From an uncultured bacterium (GTDB lineage Bacteria; Bacillota; Clostridia; Peptostreptococcales; Anaerovoracaceae): a stretch of 28,527 nucleotides of DNA. Below, one piece after another: positions 14,322 through 22,252 of the stretch. The stretch lies in contig CAJMLL010000031.1 of NCBI GenBank assembly GCA_905214225.1, forward strand, positions 1-28,527, written 5' to 3'. Position numbers and translations under genes: made by a program. Below the pieces are notes generated by a model. It did not search any database and was not told the DNA's origin. It saw nothing but the letters and a program-made list of their open reading frames with translations. The stretch's first letter is position 1, and the number at the start of each line of letters is the position of its first letter.

Positions 14322-15053
14322 CTAATACATAATCTCTCTGTCCGACCAGGATTCATGGCGGATCAGGTTGAAGATGACGATGTACATGAGAATGACAAAG
14401 CCTATGAAGAAGCCGGTGGAGCGGGCTGTTCCCCGCATGGCGCAGAAATCGTAGCTTCCGTGAAGAAAGACAGCCAGAATGTAGCCAACAATCAGGTTGA
14501 CGGTTCGTTTAACTGGCTGGCGGCGGTTTGCGGCATATCTGGCTCTTCCGTAAAATACGCCGAAAACAACTGCGAATCCGAGATGCCCCGGGATAGAAAG
14601 CACGGCTCTTGGAAGTGCAACAGAAAGTCCGAAAGAGAAAACGCATTTAATATTTTCGAGGGCGGCGAATCCGAGAGAAGTAAACGCCGCGTAGACGATG
14701 CCGTCAAAACGATAGTTGAATTCCGGATTTCGCCAGGTCAGACGGGCCATGAAGAAGTATTTTGTTCCCTCTTCAACGACCGCAACGACCAGAAAGGCCA
14801 GAACCGCAGTATAAGCCGGCGTGTTGGCCTTCAGCCCACTGGTGTTCAGAACCGCTTCGCCAATTGTTTCTAATACAATAGAAGCGATGACGGCCAGAAC
14901 GCCGCGGCCTACGCATGCCCACAGCAGCCGCGGCGATTCTTTTTCCACAGTATCTTTTTTATAAATATAGCGCATCAGAAATACCGCCGGCAGAACCGCC
15001 GCGGCGACATAAAGAGCAATAATCTGGTTCGTCAGTGAAATTACAAAAAACAT
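14322..15053 (-). CDS. PrsW-family glutamic intramembrane protease
   Basis: This is a 243-residue integral membrane protein with seven or eight hydrophobic segments. It carries the PrsW/CPBP-like motifs: EEGTK at 94-98 in AVVEEGTKYFFMAR, FDGIVYAAFTSLGFAALENI, PGHLGFAVVFGVFYG and HGSYDFCA. Such proteases cut membrane proteins, for example anti-sigma factors in Bacillus, to send envelope signals. There is no anti-sigma or sigma gene next to it, so the substrate is unknown. GGAG lies 7 bases upstream of the ATG at 15053. A small frame (15041-15283) overlaps its start by 13 bases. Confidence 0.88.
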   Translation of the reverse strand: MFFVISLTNQIIALYVAAAVLPAVFLMRYIYKKDTVEKESPRLLWACVGRGVLAVIASIVLETIGEAVLNTSGLKANTPAYTAVLAFLVVAVVEEGTKYFFMARLTWRNPEFNYRFDGIVYAAFTSLGFAALENIKCVFSFGLSVALPRAVLSIPGHLGFAVVFGVFYGRARYAANRRQPVKRTVNLIVGYILAVFLHGSYDFCAMRGTARSTGFFIGFVILMYIVIFNLIRHESWSDREIMY

Positions 15054-15283
15054 AATAAATCTCCATGTTTTGTCTGCTTCATGCAGCGAATCTGTCTGTC
15101 TTTCCGCTTACAGATTCGCAGCATTTTCGGATTATTCCGGTTTTGGCAGCGGCGGTTTATTATCGGGCAGCAATGTCCAGGCCGTTCGCCGTGGAATAAG
15201 CCCGCTTCATTACCGTCATCATTCGTCAGTGCGCCGAAATCTTCTTCCATTTCTTTCAGCACACTTTCCGTCTTCTCATCCAT
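15041..15283 (-). CDS. Possible 80-aa small protein upstream of the PrsW-like gene
   Basis: The frame starts acidic (MDEKTESVLKEMEEDFG) and becomes basic and cysteine-rich (HCCPIINRRCQNR, RICKRK, RCMK). It overlaps the PrsW-like start by 13 bases. The N-terminal helix looks protein-like, but the ribosome site in front of 15283 is poor and the C-terminal half looks like random or frameshifted sequence. It may be a genuine small partner of the protease, or the degraded front of a longer gene. Confidence 0.3.
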   Translation of the reverse strand: MDEKTESVLKEMEEDFGALTNDDGNEAGLFHGERPGHCCPIINRRCQNRNNPKMLRICKRKDRQIRCMKQTKHGDLLCFL

Positions 15284-15469
15284 GTTACCGGGAAATACAG
15301 TGTATCATATCCTGTCCCCGTACACAAACAGCCCGGCGAAAAACGCGCAGGCTGGCCGTCCTTAAAATCGTGTTTTCAGACATTGTGATTTGCAAACGCA
15401 TCAGAAATACAGAGTATACACAGGTTATCCTCTCACTCAGCCACAATTCACCAGATGCATTTTTTCAAT

Positions 15470-15522
15470 AAAAAAGCCTGAGCAGAAGAGGAGCGGACAA
15501 GCAGCTCACCTTCTGCCCGGCT
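15470..15522 (-). terminator. Rho-independent terminator after the MFS gene
   Basis: On the minus strand, AGCCGGGCAGAAG pairs with CTTCTGCTCAGGCT and is followed at once by a run of six T (complement of 15470-15475). It lies about 145 bases past the MFS stop. This is one of the cleanest terminators in the window. Confidence 0.8.
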
Positions 15523-15570
15523 GATTTTATGGAAACATTAAACTATGTTTTTCAGCGGCGTTGTTTATTG

Positions 15571-15594
15571 AACGCGATTATTATACAGTATACC
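15571..15594 (-). repeat. 24-bp element, right copy of a distant inverted pair
   Basis: It is identical at 23 of 24 positions to the complement of 964-987, and contains CGCGATTAT and ATACAGTATACC. It lies between the MFS stop and the MFS terminator. The two copies face each other and bracket the sulfur region, LysR and the PrsW-like gene. Confidence 0.6.
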
Positions 15595-15666
15595 GGAGTC
15601 ACAGTCCCCGCCACTCGTTTCCCACACACTCGCCAATGCACTTACCGACTTGTTTCCCGGCACATG

Positions 15667-16896
15667 CTACGCAGTCTCGCCCTTGCGGGCAGCTTTTGGC
15701 GAACGGATGAGAATCGTCAGGACCAGCGCGGCGGCGGAGAAGAGCAGGATCATGAAGAAGGTCCGCATGTAGGAGCCGTTTCCGACCATTGGTCCCAGGT
15801 AGGAGGCTGCGATCAGGTTCAGGTTGATGACGCTGAAGTTCAGGGCGTAATTCTGTCTGCCGAAGAAATGCGCGGTGAAGGCGGAGTTGGTCGGGGTTAC
15901 ACCGCCGTAGGCCAGGCCCACGACGATGAATGCTGCTGCCAGTGCGGCAAAGGATCCAGTCTGCCAGGAGAGCATGAGCAGGAGTGCCGCGGCTGCGGTT
16001 ACGATGCAGACGGAGACCATGGTGACCCGATAGCCTTTCATGTCGAACAGCTGGCCGAAGATCACGCGGCCGATTCCGTTGAACACGGAGACGATGCCGG
16101 CGATTGCGGCTGCTGCGGTCAGGCCGGTGTGCAGGACTTCCTGTGCGTATACGGTCGAACTGTTGATGATGGAAAGGCCTGCGGCGCTGAGAACGATTGC
16201 CCAGAGGAAATACAGCCAGAAATTCTTTCTTTTCAGCATCTGCTGCGCTGGAATTTCTTCAACGGCGGCATCGGTGCGCTTTCCGCTTCCGGACAGCTGT
16301 TTCAGGAAGTCTTCGCCGGCCGGTCTTAAGATGAATGCGCCGGCAATCATCATGATGCCGAACACGATGCCGAACAGGCGGAAGGTCGCCCGCCAGCCGA
16401 GGGCGGAGATCATGGATGCGCCTGCTGTTCCGAGCAGCATGCCGCCGAAGCCGAATCCCATCAGGGTAATTCCGGAGATCAGACCCTGCTTATCCGGGAA
16501 CCATTTTACAACGGTGCTGATTACTGTGTTGTAGCCAAGACCGACGCCGAATCCGCACAGTCCGCCGTAGGTCAGATAGATTCCGGCAAGGCTGTGAATC
16601 GTCGAAGCGCTGAGAAATCCTGCAGCCAGAAAGGCTGCGCACAGGATCATGGTCAGTTTTACTCTGCTTTTCCGGTTGATGATTCCGGAAACCAGACCGC
16701 CCAGACAGAACATCATCATGGAAATGGAGAAGGTGACGGACAGCTGCGCACTGTTCCAGCCGAATTCTTTTGCCAGCGGAACACGGAAAACCGACCATGC
16801 GTAAATCAGTCCCAGGAAGAGGAGCAGTACAACTCCGGTGATGAGATAAGCCCACCTTTTTTTCATAGTTTTACTATAATTTTCTGTAATATTCAC
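15667..16896 (-). CDS. MFS transporter, OFA (oxalate/formate antiporter-like) family
   Basis: This is a 409-residue carrier with twelve hydrophobic segments. The first segment (WAYLITGVVLLLFLGLIYAWSVF) and the following FGWNSAQLSVTFSISM block are typical of the OFA family, as is GFGVGLGYNTVISTVVKWFPDKQGLISG between segments 4 and 5. Members exchange small carboxylates. The substrate here is unknown; neighbourhood with a CoA-transferase suggests an organic acid (inference). A GTG start at 16896 is preferred, with GGGAGG 7 bases upstream. The in-frame ATG at 16866 has no site, and the extension to 16977 is not protein-like. Confidence 0.9.
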   Translation of the reverse strand: MNITENYSKTMKKRWAYLITGVVLLLFLGLIYAWSVFRVPLAKEFGWNSAQLSVTFSISMMMFCLGGLVSGIINRKSRVKLTMILCAAFLAAGFLSASTIHSLAGIYLTYGGLCGFGVGLGYNTVISTVVKWFPDKQGLISGITLMGFGFGGMLLGTAGASMISALGWRATFRLFGIVFGIMMIAGAFILRPAGEDFLKQLSGSGKRTDAAVEEIPAQQMLKRKNFWLYFLWAIVLSAAGLSIINSSTVYAQEVLHTGLTAAAAIAGIVSVFNGIGRVIFGQLFDMKGYRVTMVSVCIVTAAAALLLMLSWQTGSFAALAAAFIVVGLAYGGVTPTNSAFTAHFFGRQNYALNFSVINLNLIAASYLGPMVGNGSYMRTFFMILLFSAAALVLTILIRSPKAARKGETA

Positions 16897-17130
16897 TCTT
16901 TTACCTCCCACTGAGGGTTTTCTAAATGCCCTCTGACGGTTGACAAAAACGGTCTCAGGCCTCTCACAGGCAGACATCTGCAGGCTTGCGGTTTACGACG
17001 CGTCTCAGGGCGTTTTAGAAGCCGTGTGAGAGCTGTCCCCGCGGGAATGCGGTTTACGGGGTTCCTCCGCCTTTCTGCGGCCTGTCTGTATTCAGGAATC
17101 CTGTTTTCTCTGCACTCCTGCAGGTAACAG

Positions 17131-17161
17131 AAAAGAGTCTCCGCATCCGGAGGACTCTTTT
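17131..17161 (-). terminator. Hairpin terminator between CoA-transferase and MFS
   Basis: AAAAGAGTCTCCG (17131-17143) pairs with CGGAGGACTCTTTT (17148-17161), one bulge, 4-base loop. The T tract is part of the stem on either strand, so it can work in both directions. It lies about 100 bases after the CoA-transferase stop. Confidence 0.7.
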
Positions 17162-17214
17162 CCATTACTCACACTTCGTATTTTGATTAATTCTATCTAT
17201 CTTAATAATGTATG

Positions 17215-17251
17215 TATAGAAGACGGCATTCTGTCTTCTATATAGAAGAGT
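17215..17251. promoter_or_regulatory. Overlapping palindromes of ATAGAAGA just past the CoA-transferase stop
   Basis: ATAGAAGAC (17216-17224) pairs with GTCTTCTAT (17233-17241) as a 9-10 bp hairpin. That same right arm also forms the 16-bp perfect palindrome TCTTCTATATAGAAGA (17234-17249) with a third copy. The two structures exclude each other. It starts 13 bases after the CoA-transferase stop. Confidence 0.5.
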
Positions 17252-17263
17252 TATCTGTTATGT

Positions 17264-18607
17264 TTAACGCTTGTTGGAACGTCTCCAGATTTTCTGTTCT
17301 TCTGCCGCGGCGATCAGTTCGTCTCTGACTTCCGGATGGGCAATGGCAATCAGCCGCTCAGCGCGCTCCCAGGTGCTGTGTCCCTGCAGCTGCGCGGTTC
17401 CGTATTCGGTCACGATGATCGGGGCCTGCGTACGCGGCGTAGTGATCACATTTCCTTCTGTGAACTTAGGGATGATGTTGGAGTGCTTCTTCCCTTTCTT
17501 ATCCGTAAATACGGATGGAAGCGTCAGGAATGCCTTTCCGCCTTTTGAGCGGTAGGCGCCGGTGACGAAGTCCAGCTGCCCGCCGGTTCCGCTGATCTGG
17601 CGTGTTCCGACCGTTTCTGAGCAGACCTGTCCATACAGATCGACATTGATGCATCCGTTGATGGACACGAAGTTGTCGATGGACGCGATGGTTTCCGGTT
17701 TATTGACAAAAGCCATCGGGGCAGAGAGGATATCTGTATTCTCGTTCAGAAAATCGTACAGCTCACGGGAGCCGTTGCAGATGGAGAATACACCTTTGCC
17801 GCGGAGAAGTGTCTTTTTCTTATTGGTAATCTTACCTGCCTGATAAAGCTTCAGATATCCGTCGCTCATCAGCTCGGTGTGCATGCCCAGGTCTTTCAGA
17901 TCGGATTCGGCGATCAGTGTTCCCAGGGCATTCGGCATTCCGCCGATTCCAAGCTGCAGGGTGATTCCATCATGCAGGAATGGAAGAATCTGTCCGGCAA
18001 TCTTCTTATCAATCTCGGTCGGAGCAGGGCTGCCGACTGTAGCGATATGGCTCTTGCTTTCAACAATCATATCCACGTCACGGACGTTAATATGGTCATT
18101 TTCCATGCCGTAGATGAACGGCATCTTCGGATTAACCTCAGCGATAATCGTCTTTGCCGCATCCAGCATCTCCTGCATGCAGCAGTTGGTCAGGCCAAAG
18201 CTGAAGTTGCCGAAACGGTCCATCGGGGATACGGTAACCATGGCGACATCGACCGGTGCAAATCCGTTCTGATAATAGGATCCGCAGTCCCGGAAGAGCA
18301 TCGGCATATGATATGCGCGTCCCTGATCTACGTAATGGCGATCGATGCCCGAACAGTGCCAGAGATTGTAGGTAAAGGCCTTCTGCTCCGGATCCTGTTC
18401 GACCACCTGAACCGGCTGCATGGAGATGGCGTTTCTCACCTTGACATCCGTCAGTTCGTCTTTTCTTTTTGCGAGGGCGGCATCCAGATCTGTCGGGAAA
18501 GAACAGGTCTGGCTGTAATCTACCCAGTCGCCGCTTTTTACGCACTTGACGGCTTCATCAGCCGTGCGCAGTTTTTCCTGATAAATCTTCTGAATGTCTA
18601 CACCCAT
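17264..18607 (-). CDS. Acyl-CoA:acetate CoA-transferase (butyryl-CoA/4-hydroxybutyrate CoA-transferase family)
   Basis: This is a 447-residue family I CoA-transferase of the acetyl-CoA hydrolase/transferase group. The oxyanion-hole motif [10 protein letters not shown] lies at 220-229. The likely catalytic glutamate is E245 in HTELMSDGY, which forms the glutamyl-CoA intermediate. The block [20 protein letters not shown] precedes [10 protein letters not shown]. The layout closely matches butyryl-CoA:acetate CoA-transferases of gut clostridia. As last gene of the 2-oxoacid oxidoreductase operon it probably swaps CoA from the acyl-CoA product onto acetate, so the acid can be released and acetyl-CoA saved (inference). 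The ATG at 18607 begins 2 bases after the gamma-subunit stop. Confidence 0.92.
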   Translation of the reverse strand: MGVDIQKIYQEKLRTADEAVKCVKSGDWVDYSQTCSFPTDLDAALAKRKDELTDVKVRNAISMQPVQVVEQDPEQKAFTYNLWHCSGIDRHYVDQGRAYHMPMLFRDCGSYYQNGFAPVDVAMVTVSPMDRFGNFSFGLTNCCMQEMLDAAKTIIAEVNPKMPFIYGMENDHINVRDVDMIVESKSHIATVGSPAPTEIDKKIAGQILPFLHDGITLQLGIGGMPNALGTLIAESDLKDLGMHTELMSDGYLKLYQAGKITNKKKTLLRGKGVFSICNGSRELYDFLNENTDILSAPMAFVNKPETIASIDNFVSINGCINVDLYGQVCSETVGTRQISGTGGQLDFVTGAYRSKGGKAFLTLPSVFTDKKGKKHSNIIPKFTEGNVITTPRTQAPIIVTEYGTAQLQGHSTWERAERLIAIAHPEVRDELIAAAEEQKIWRRSNKR

Positions 18608-18609
18608 GA

Positions 18610-19170
18610 CTATTTCTCCTGTTCTCTTGCAGCCTGTCCGATTTTCAGTCCCTTTTCAAAGGCCTCATTATTTAACGGAACCAAATGCGGTCTCTTGGCA
18701 CCGATCTTATGCTCAATCGCGTGAAGAATGACGTCCTTGGAAATCACCTGTGTATATCCGACGTACACACCCAGCATGATGATGTTCAGCACCTTGGAAT
18801 TTCCCATTTCCAGGGACATTTCGGTAACCGGGGCTTCTACGATATGAATATCGTCTCTGTCCGGACAGGACTTTACGATGGATGTGTTCAGGAACAGTGT
18901 GCCGCCCTTCTTCAGCTTTCCAATGAACTTCTCCAGGGAAGCGTCATTGAAAATAACGAGGTCGTCGACCTGATCCATAACCGGCGCGCCGATTTCATCA
19001 TCAGAGATTGCGACATAGCAGTTGGCTGTGCCTCCACGCATTTCTGCGCCGTAGGAAGGGAAATAGGTGACCTTCTTATCGGTTGCATCTGTCGTTCCCT
19101 GCGCAAGCAGAGTTCCGAACATCATGACTCCCTGTCCGCCGAATCCGGCGGCAATCAAATCTCTTTCCAT
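18610..19170 (-). CDS. 2-Oxoacid:ferredoxin oxidoreductase, gamma subunit
   Basis: This is a 186-residue subunit of the POR/KOR/VOR family. The N-terminal [18 protein letters not shown] (7-24), [17 protein letters not shown] (35-51) and the segment from [12 protein letters not shown] are the hallmarks of the gamma domain, which helps bind CoA. The ATG at 19170 shares one base with the TAA of the beta subunit. Together with the other three genes it forms a four-subunit enzyme. Confidence 0.94.
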   Translation of the reverse strand: MERDLIAAGFGGQGVMMFGTLLAQGTTDATDKKVTYFPSYGAEMRGGTANCYVAISDDEIGAPVMDQVDDLVIFNDASLEKFIGKLKKGGTLFLNTSIVKSCPDRDDIHIVEAPVTEMSLEMGNSKVLNIIMLGVYVGYTQVISKDVILHAIEHKIGAKRPHLVPLNNEAFEKGLKIGQAAREQEK

Positions 19171-19937
19171 TACTCTGCCTCCTTCTCATCTTTTGATCTG
19201 TCTCTGTAAACTCCCAGCGGATATTCTTTCAGCATGTCGTCCTTAAGGAAATCCAGTGCCTTCAACGCGCTGAGTCCCCAGTTGGTCGGACATGATGTGA
19301 CAATCTCTACCATGGAGAAGCCTTTTCCGTCAATCTGATTCTGGAATGCCTTCTTGATGGCTGCCTTTGTCTTTCTGACGTGAGCCGGATCGATGCAGGT
19401 TGTACGCTCCAGATAATATGGTCCAGTCAGCTGGTTCAGGATTTCGCACATATGCATCGGGTAGCCCTGGCCCTTTTCCGGATCTCTTCCGCCCGGCGTG
19501 GTTGTGGACTTCATGCCCAGAAGTGTTGTCGGAGCCATCTGGCCTCCGGTCATTCCGTAAATTCCGTTGTTGATGAAAATAACGGTGATGTTCTCGTTAC
19601 GGTTAGCGGCATGCATGGTCTCTGCCAGTCCGATGGACGCCAGATCTCCATCACCCTGATAGGTATAGATAATGGAATCCGGGTTGGAGCGCTTCATGCC
19701 TGTTGCCATGGCGCAGGCTCTTCCGTGCGGGGAAATTGTTGTGTCGTAAGAAACGTAATTCTGTCCCAGTCCGCAGCAGCCAACGCCTTCTGCACGGACG
19801 AGTCTATCCATAATTCCCAGTTCTTCAGCAACTTCACCGATCAGCTTATGAACGGTGCCATGCATGCAGCCCGGACAGAAACCAGATACTACATCCTTCT
19901 GAATACCCTCTGTTCTTGCGTAAACTTTTTTCATCAT
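19170..19937 (-). CDS. 2-Oxoacid:ferredoxin oxidoreductase, beta subunit (TPP-binding)
   Basis: This is a 255-residue thiamine diphosphate-binding subunit. FCPGCMHGTVHKLI (20-33) and GCCGLGQN hold conserved cysteines, and the TPP/Mg motif runs from GDGD (95-98) to NN (123-124) in FINNGIYGMTGGQ. It decarboxylates the 2-oxoacid and passes electrons on. AAGGAGGT precedes the ATG pair at 19934-19937; the first ATG is used. The substrate may be 2-oxoglutarate, branched-chain or aromatic 2-oxoacids, not fixed by sequence alone. Confidence 0.94.
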   Translation of the reverse strand: MMKKVYARTEGIQKDVVSGFCPGCMHGTVHKLIGEVAEELGIMDRLVRAEGVGCCGLGQNYVSYDTTISPHGRACAMATGMKRSNPDSIIYTYQGDGDLASIGLAETMHAANRNENITVIFINNGIYGMTGGQMAPTTLLGMKSTTTPGGRDPEKGQGYPMHMCEILNQLTGPYYLERTTCIDPAHVRKTKAAIKKAFQNQIDGKGFSMVEIVTSCPTNWGLSALKALDFLKDDMLKEYPLGVYRDRSKDEKEAE

Positions 19938-19939
19938 GT

Positions 19940-21016
19940 CTACAGCACCTCCTTAACCAATGCGTGAGCTTCTTCCATGACTTTTTCCTTGGTCATAATC
20001 TGTCCGCCGGAACGCAGGCACTCATGAATCGGAAGTCTGTCCTGAACGGCGTATTCCACATCCCACTTCATCTGTGCAGGAATGGACATCTCTACGTCCA
20101 GAATGCCCTTTACGCGGCTGTAGTCCAGATTCTTGAAGACGTCATACGGGAACGGGGAAACAGTGATCGGACGGATCAGTCCGGCCTTGATTCCTTCTGC
20201 ACGCAGATCTTTTACGGCTGCCTTGGAGATTCTGGCGGAAATGCCATAGCTTGCCAGAATAATCTCTGCATCGTCTGTCATGTATTCTTCGCAGCGGATG
20301 TCCTTATCCCAGGTCTTGTACATCGCTGCTGCTTCGATATTGCGGATTTCCTGTCCGCCGCCGATTCCGCCCGGTTTTCCGAGTTTTCTGTCGGTAATCG
20401 GATGGCCTACGATGGCCTTCTCATAATACTTTGCCTTCAGAGCGGCAACTTCTTCATCGCTCTTCATGTCCGGAAGAACGACCGGCTCCATCATGGTTCC
20501 GAGGACGCCGTCTGCCAGGATCATAACCGGGTTGTCGTCGCGCTCTGCCAAGTCGAAGGCTTCGTAAACCATGTCTACACATTCCTGAACCGTGGACGGT
20601 GCCAGTACGATCATGCGGAATCCGCCATTTCCGGATGCCTTGGTTGCCTGCAGATAGTCCTGCTGTGCCGGCTGGATGGCTCCGATTCCCGGGCCTCCTC
20701 TTACGACGTTGACGACAACTGCCGGAATTCTTGCAGATGCCATAAAGGAAATGCCCTCACTGTACAGGCTGATTCCTGTACTGGAGGAAGAACTCATGGA
20801 ACGTGTTCCGGTCTGTGCGGAACCGTACAGCATGTTTACGGACGCAACTTCACTCTCGCCCTGAACAAAGTTTCCGCCGACTTCCGGAAGTCTTCTCGCA
20901 AAGTATTCCGGAATTTCGTTCTGCGGAGTAATCGGATAACCTGCGAAGAAACGGCAGCCTGCTCGAACGGCGGACTCTGCAATGGCTTCGCAGCCTTTCA
21001 TGAATATTCTTGCCAT
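19940..21016 (-). CDS. vorB: 2-Oxoacid:ferredoxin oxidoreductase, alpha subunit (VorB-like)
   Basis: This is a 358-residue alpha subunit. AGCRFFAGYPITPQNEIPEY (19-38), QGESEVASVNMLYGSAQTG and TRSMSSSSSTGISLYSEG, then VVNVVRGGPGIGAIQPAQQD (about 101-120), match the VorB subunit of 2-oxoisovalerate:ferredoxin oxidoreductases best, with KorA of 2-oxoglutarate synthases close behind. The enzyme converts a 2-oxoacid plus CoA into acyl-CoA, CO2 and reduced ferredoxin. It lies 14 bases after the delta subunit with a good ribosome site. Confidence 0.94.
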   Translation of the reverse strand: MARIFMKGCEAIAESAVRAGCRFFAGYPITPQNEIPEYFARRLPEVGGNFVQGESEVASVNMLYGSAQTGTRSMSSSSSTGISLYSEGISFMASARIPAVVVNVVRGGPGIGAIQPAQQDYLQATKASGNGGFRMIVLAPSTVQECVDMVYEAFDLAERDDNPVMILADGVLGTMMEPVVLPDMKSDEEVAALKAKYYEKAIVGHPITDRKLGKPGGIGGGQEIRNIEAAAMYKTWDKDIRCEEYMTDDAEIILASYGISARISKAAVKDLRAEGIKAGLIRPITVSPFPYDVFKNLDYSRVKGILDVEMSIPAQMKWDVEYAVQDRLPIHECLRSGGQIMTKEKVMEEAHALVKEVL

Positions 21017-21030
21017 GATTATGCCCCCTC

Positions 21031-21249
21031 TTAGTTTTCTTCTCTGTATACTTCAATTGCTGCGTCCGGACATACGATTCCGCACTGCGCGCATCCGATG
21101 CAGTCTTCCGGACGTGCCGCAACTGCATACAGATAACCCTTGGCGTTTACTTCTTTTCCAAGCTCCAGTACATTCTTCGGACAGTATTTCACGCAGTAGC
21201 CGCAGCTCTTGCAGCTCTCGATCCGGATTTCGACCTTGCCTTTTGCCAT
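21031..21249 (-). CDS. 2-Oxoacid:ferredoxin oxidoreductase, delta subunit (2x[4Fe-4S] ferredoxin)
   Basis: This is a 72-residue ferredoxin with [16 protein letters not shown] (13-28) and [16 protein letters not shown] (50-65). Such a small ferredoxin ahead of alpha, beta and gamma is the normal delta subunit that conducts electrons from the TPP site to external ferredoxin. GAGGAGG is 8 bases upstream of the ATG. Confidence 0.94.
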   Translation of the reverse strand: MAKGKVEIRIESCKSCGYCVKYCPKNVLELGKEVNAKGYLYAVAARPEDCIGCAQCGIVCPDAAIEVYREEN

Positions 21250-21320
21250 TTTCCAAGCCTCCTCGTCTCACACATTGAAGATTATTCATCCTTCCGGACG
21301 CTTTCGTCCATTGGATAGTT

Positions 21321-22034
21321 TTAATGATCCGCCGGTTTCTGATCCCAGTCATAGGTCATCATCAGGGACATCGGAAAGACCGGAAGATCACTCTGTTTTA
21401 TTACCTGCTCCGCGCAGTCCTCTCTGACTGCCAGGAAAGATACCGGAAGAATGCTGCCGATCATTTTTTCTGATTTTTCAGCGCCCTCCAGAATTTCCTC
21501 CGCTGTCGTGGTCCTTCCCAGATTCGGATTGAAGATAACCGATGTATTTTCCAGCCCGATTCTGGCCGCGCGGTAGATCATGGTCATGGTCTGATCAATC
21601 TCTCCGATTTCTCCTGACCACGGCCGATACACATTCAGCATGAAGAACACCTGCGTGCCCGGCTGACTCATCCAGCCGGAGTATTCTCCGACCAGTCTGG
21701 AACCGGTGTCGTTTCCACCGACATCCAGAATTGCTACGGCATTTGGATCGGACAGCGTTTCATTCACGCCTCCGGTCGAGGTCGGCGCGTCCTGAAACTG
21801 CTCTTCATAATGAAAGAAGATCTCCTCAGCTTCCAGAGCCTTGCGGACATCTCTTGAGCGGAACAGGGGTTTCGTCTGATCCAGATCGAAGAAATGCACT
21901 TCCTTATCGGTCATCTCTTTCACCTTCAGGGCAAAATTCAAAGCCGTCTCGGATTTTCCGCTTCCGGCTTCCCCAAGGAAGATAAAATTGTTTCTGCTGT
22001 TCAGCATCTGCTGAATTCTTTCTTCCGCCTGCAC
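21321..22034 (-). CDS. P-loop ATPase of unknown role, first gene of the 2-oxoacid oxidoreductase operon
   Basis: This is a 237-residue soluble protein. Walker A is GEAGSGKSE (about residues 21-29) and a Walker B-like strand is AVAILDVGGND (about 93-103). VHFFDLDQTKPLFRSRDV (about 46-63) could be a switch-like segment. It has no helicase, kinase or ABC signature, and looks like a SIMIBI-type NTPase distantly related to nucleotide-dependent metal or cofactor loading proteins, which is a guess. A GTG start at 22034 follows GAAAGGAGAG at good spacing. It is 71 bases ahead of the delta gene with no terminator, so it is probably co-transcribed and may serve assembly or regulation of the oxidoreductase. 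Confidence 0.75.
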   Translation of the reverse strand: MQAEERIQQMLNSRNNFIFLGEAGSGKSETALNFALKVKEMTDKEVHFFDLDQTKPLFRSRDVRKALEAEEIFFHYEEQFQDAPTSTGGVNETLSDPNAVAILDVGGNDTGSRLVGEYSGWMSQPGTQVFFMLNVYRPWSGEIGEIDQTMTMIYRAARIGLENTSVIFNPNLGRTTTAEEILEGAEKSEKMIGSILPVSFLAVREDCAEQVIKQSDLPVFPMSLMMTYDWDQKPADH

Positions 22035-22210
22035 AGCTCTCTCCTTTCTTTCATTTTGGAATGTTATCTAACTTTTTTTCTGTTTTCGAGGTCATTATAA
22101 ACTCATGCAGAACGTATGTCAAACTTATTTTTAGAAAATTATACTTTTTGTTTTTCCAATTTTTTATGATAGAATGGTTTTCAGAAGCACACGTTACTCG
22201 TCAACATCTG

Positions 22211-22240
22211 ACTTTTTGTCAGATTACTTTTTGTCAGAAA
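22211..22240 (+). repeat. Tandem 15-bp repeat just upstream of the YheO-like gene
   Basis: ACTTTTTGTCAGATT (22211-22225) is repeated at once as ACTTTTTGTCAGAAA (22226-22240), 13 of 15 identical. The second copy runs into the AAAGGA ribosome site. In a divergent promoter region this may be an operator for one of the adjacent regulators. Confidence 0.55.
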
Positions 22241-22252
22241 GGAACAGCCGAA

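Larger units (their letters stand above)
15054..15666. other. 613-bp spacer between PrsW-like and MFS genes
   Basis: Apart from the doubtful small frame at 15041-15283 it holds three related motifs, ATACAGTGTATC (15295-15306), ATACAGAGTATAC (15407-15419) and ATACAGTATACC (15583-15594), a clear terminator for the MFS gene (15470-15522), the right copy of the 24-bp element (15571-15594), and two GTTTCCC sequences 35 bases apart (15617 and 15652). Confidence 0.6.
16897..17263. other. 367-bp spacer between MFS and CoA-transferase genes
   Basis: No accepted gene; a 90-aa minus frame (16893-17165) has no ribosome site and odd composition. It holds a terminator (17131-17161), overlapping palindromes next to the CoA-transferase stop (17215-17251) and an 11-bp direct repeat TGCGGTTTACG (16987-16997 and 17048-17058). 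The MFS promoter should lie here but I see no clear -35/-10 pair. Confidence 0.5.

Noticed and set aside
964..15594. Intact transposon with terminal inverted repeats
   Set aside because: No transposase or recombinase, no target-site duplication, and no homology beyond 24 bp at the ends.
16893..17165. 90-codon minus-strand frame ahead of the MFS gene
   Set aside because: No ribosome site, strongly Arg/Pro-rich, and its first codons lie by the terminator at 17131-17161.
19916..21034. 372-codon plus-strand open frame opposite the vorB-like gene
   Set aside because: It covers almost exactly the alpha subunit on the other strand, which carries all family motifs.
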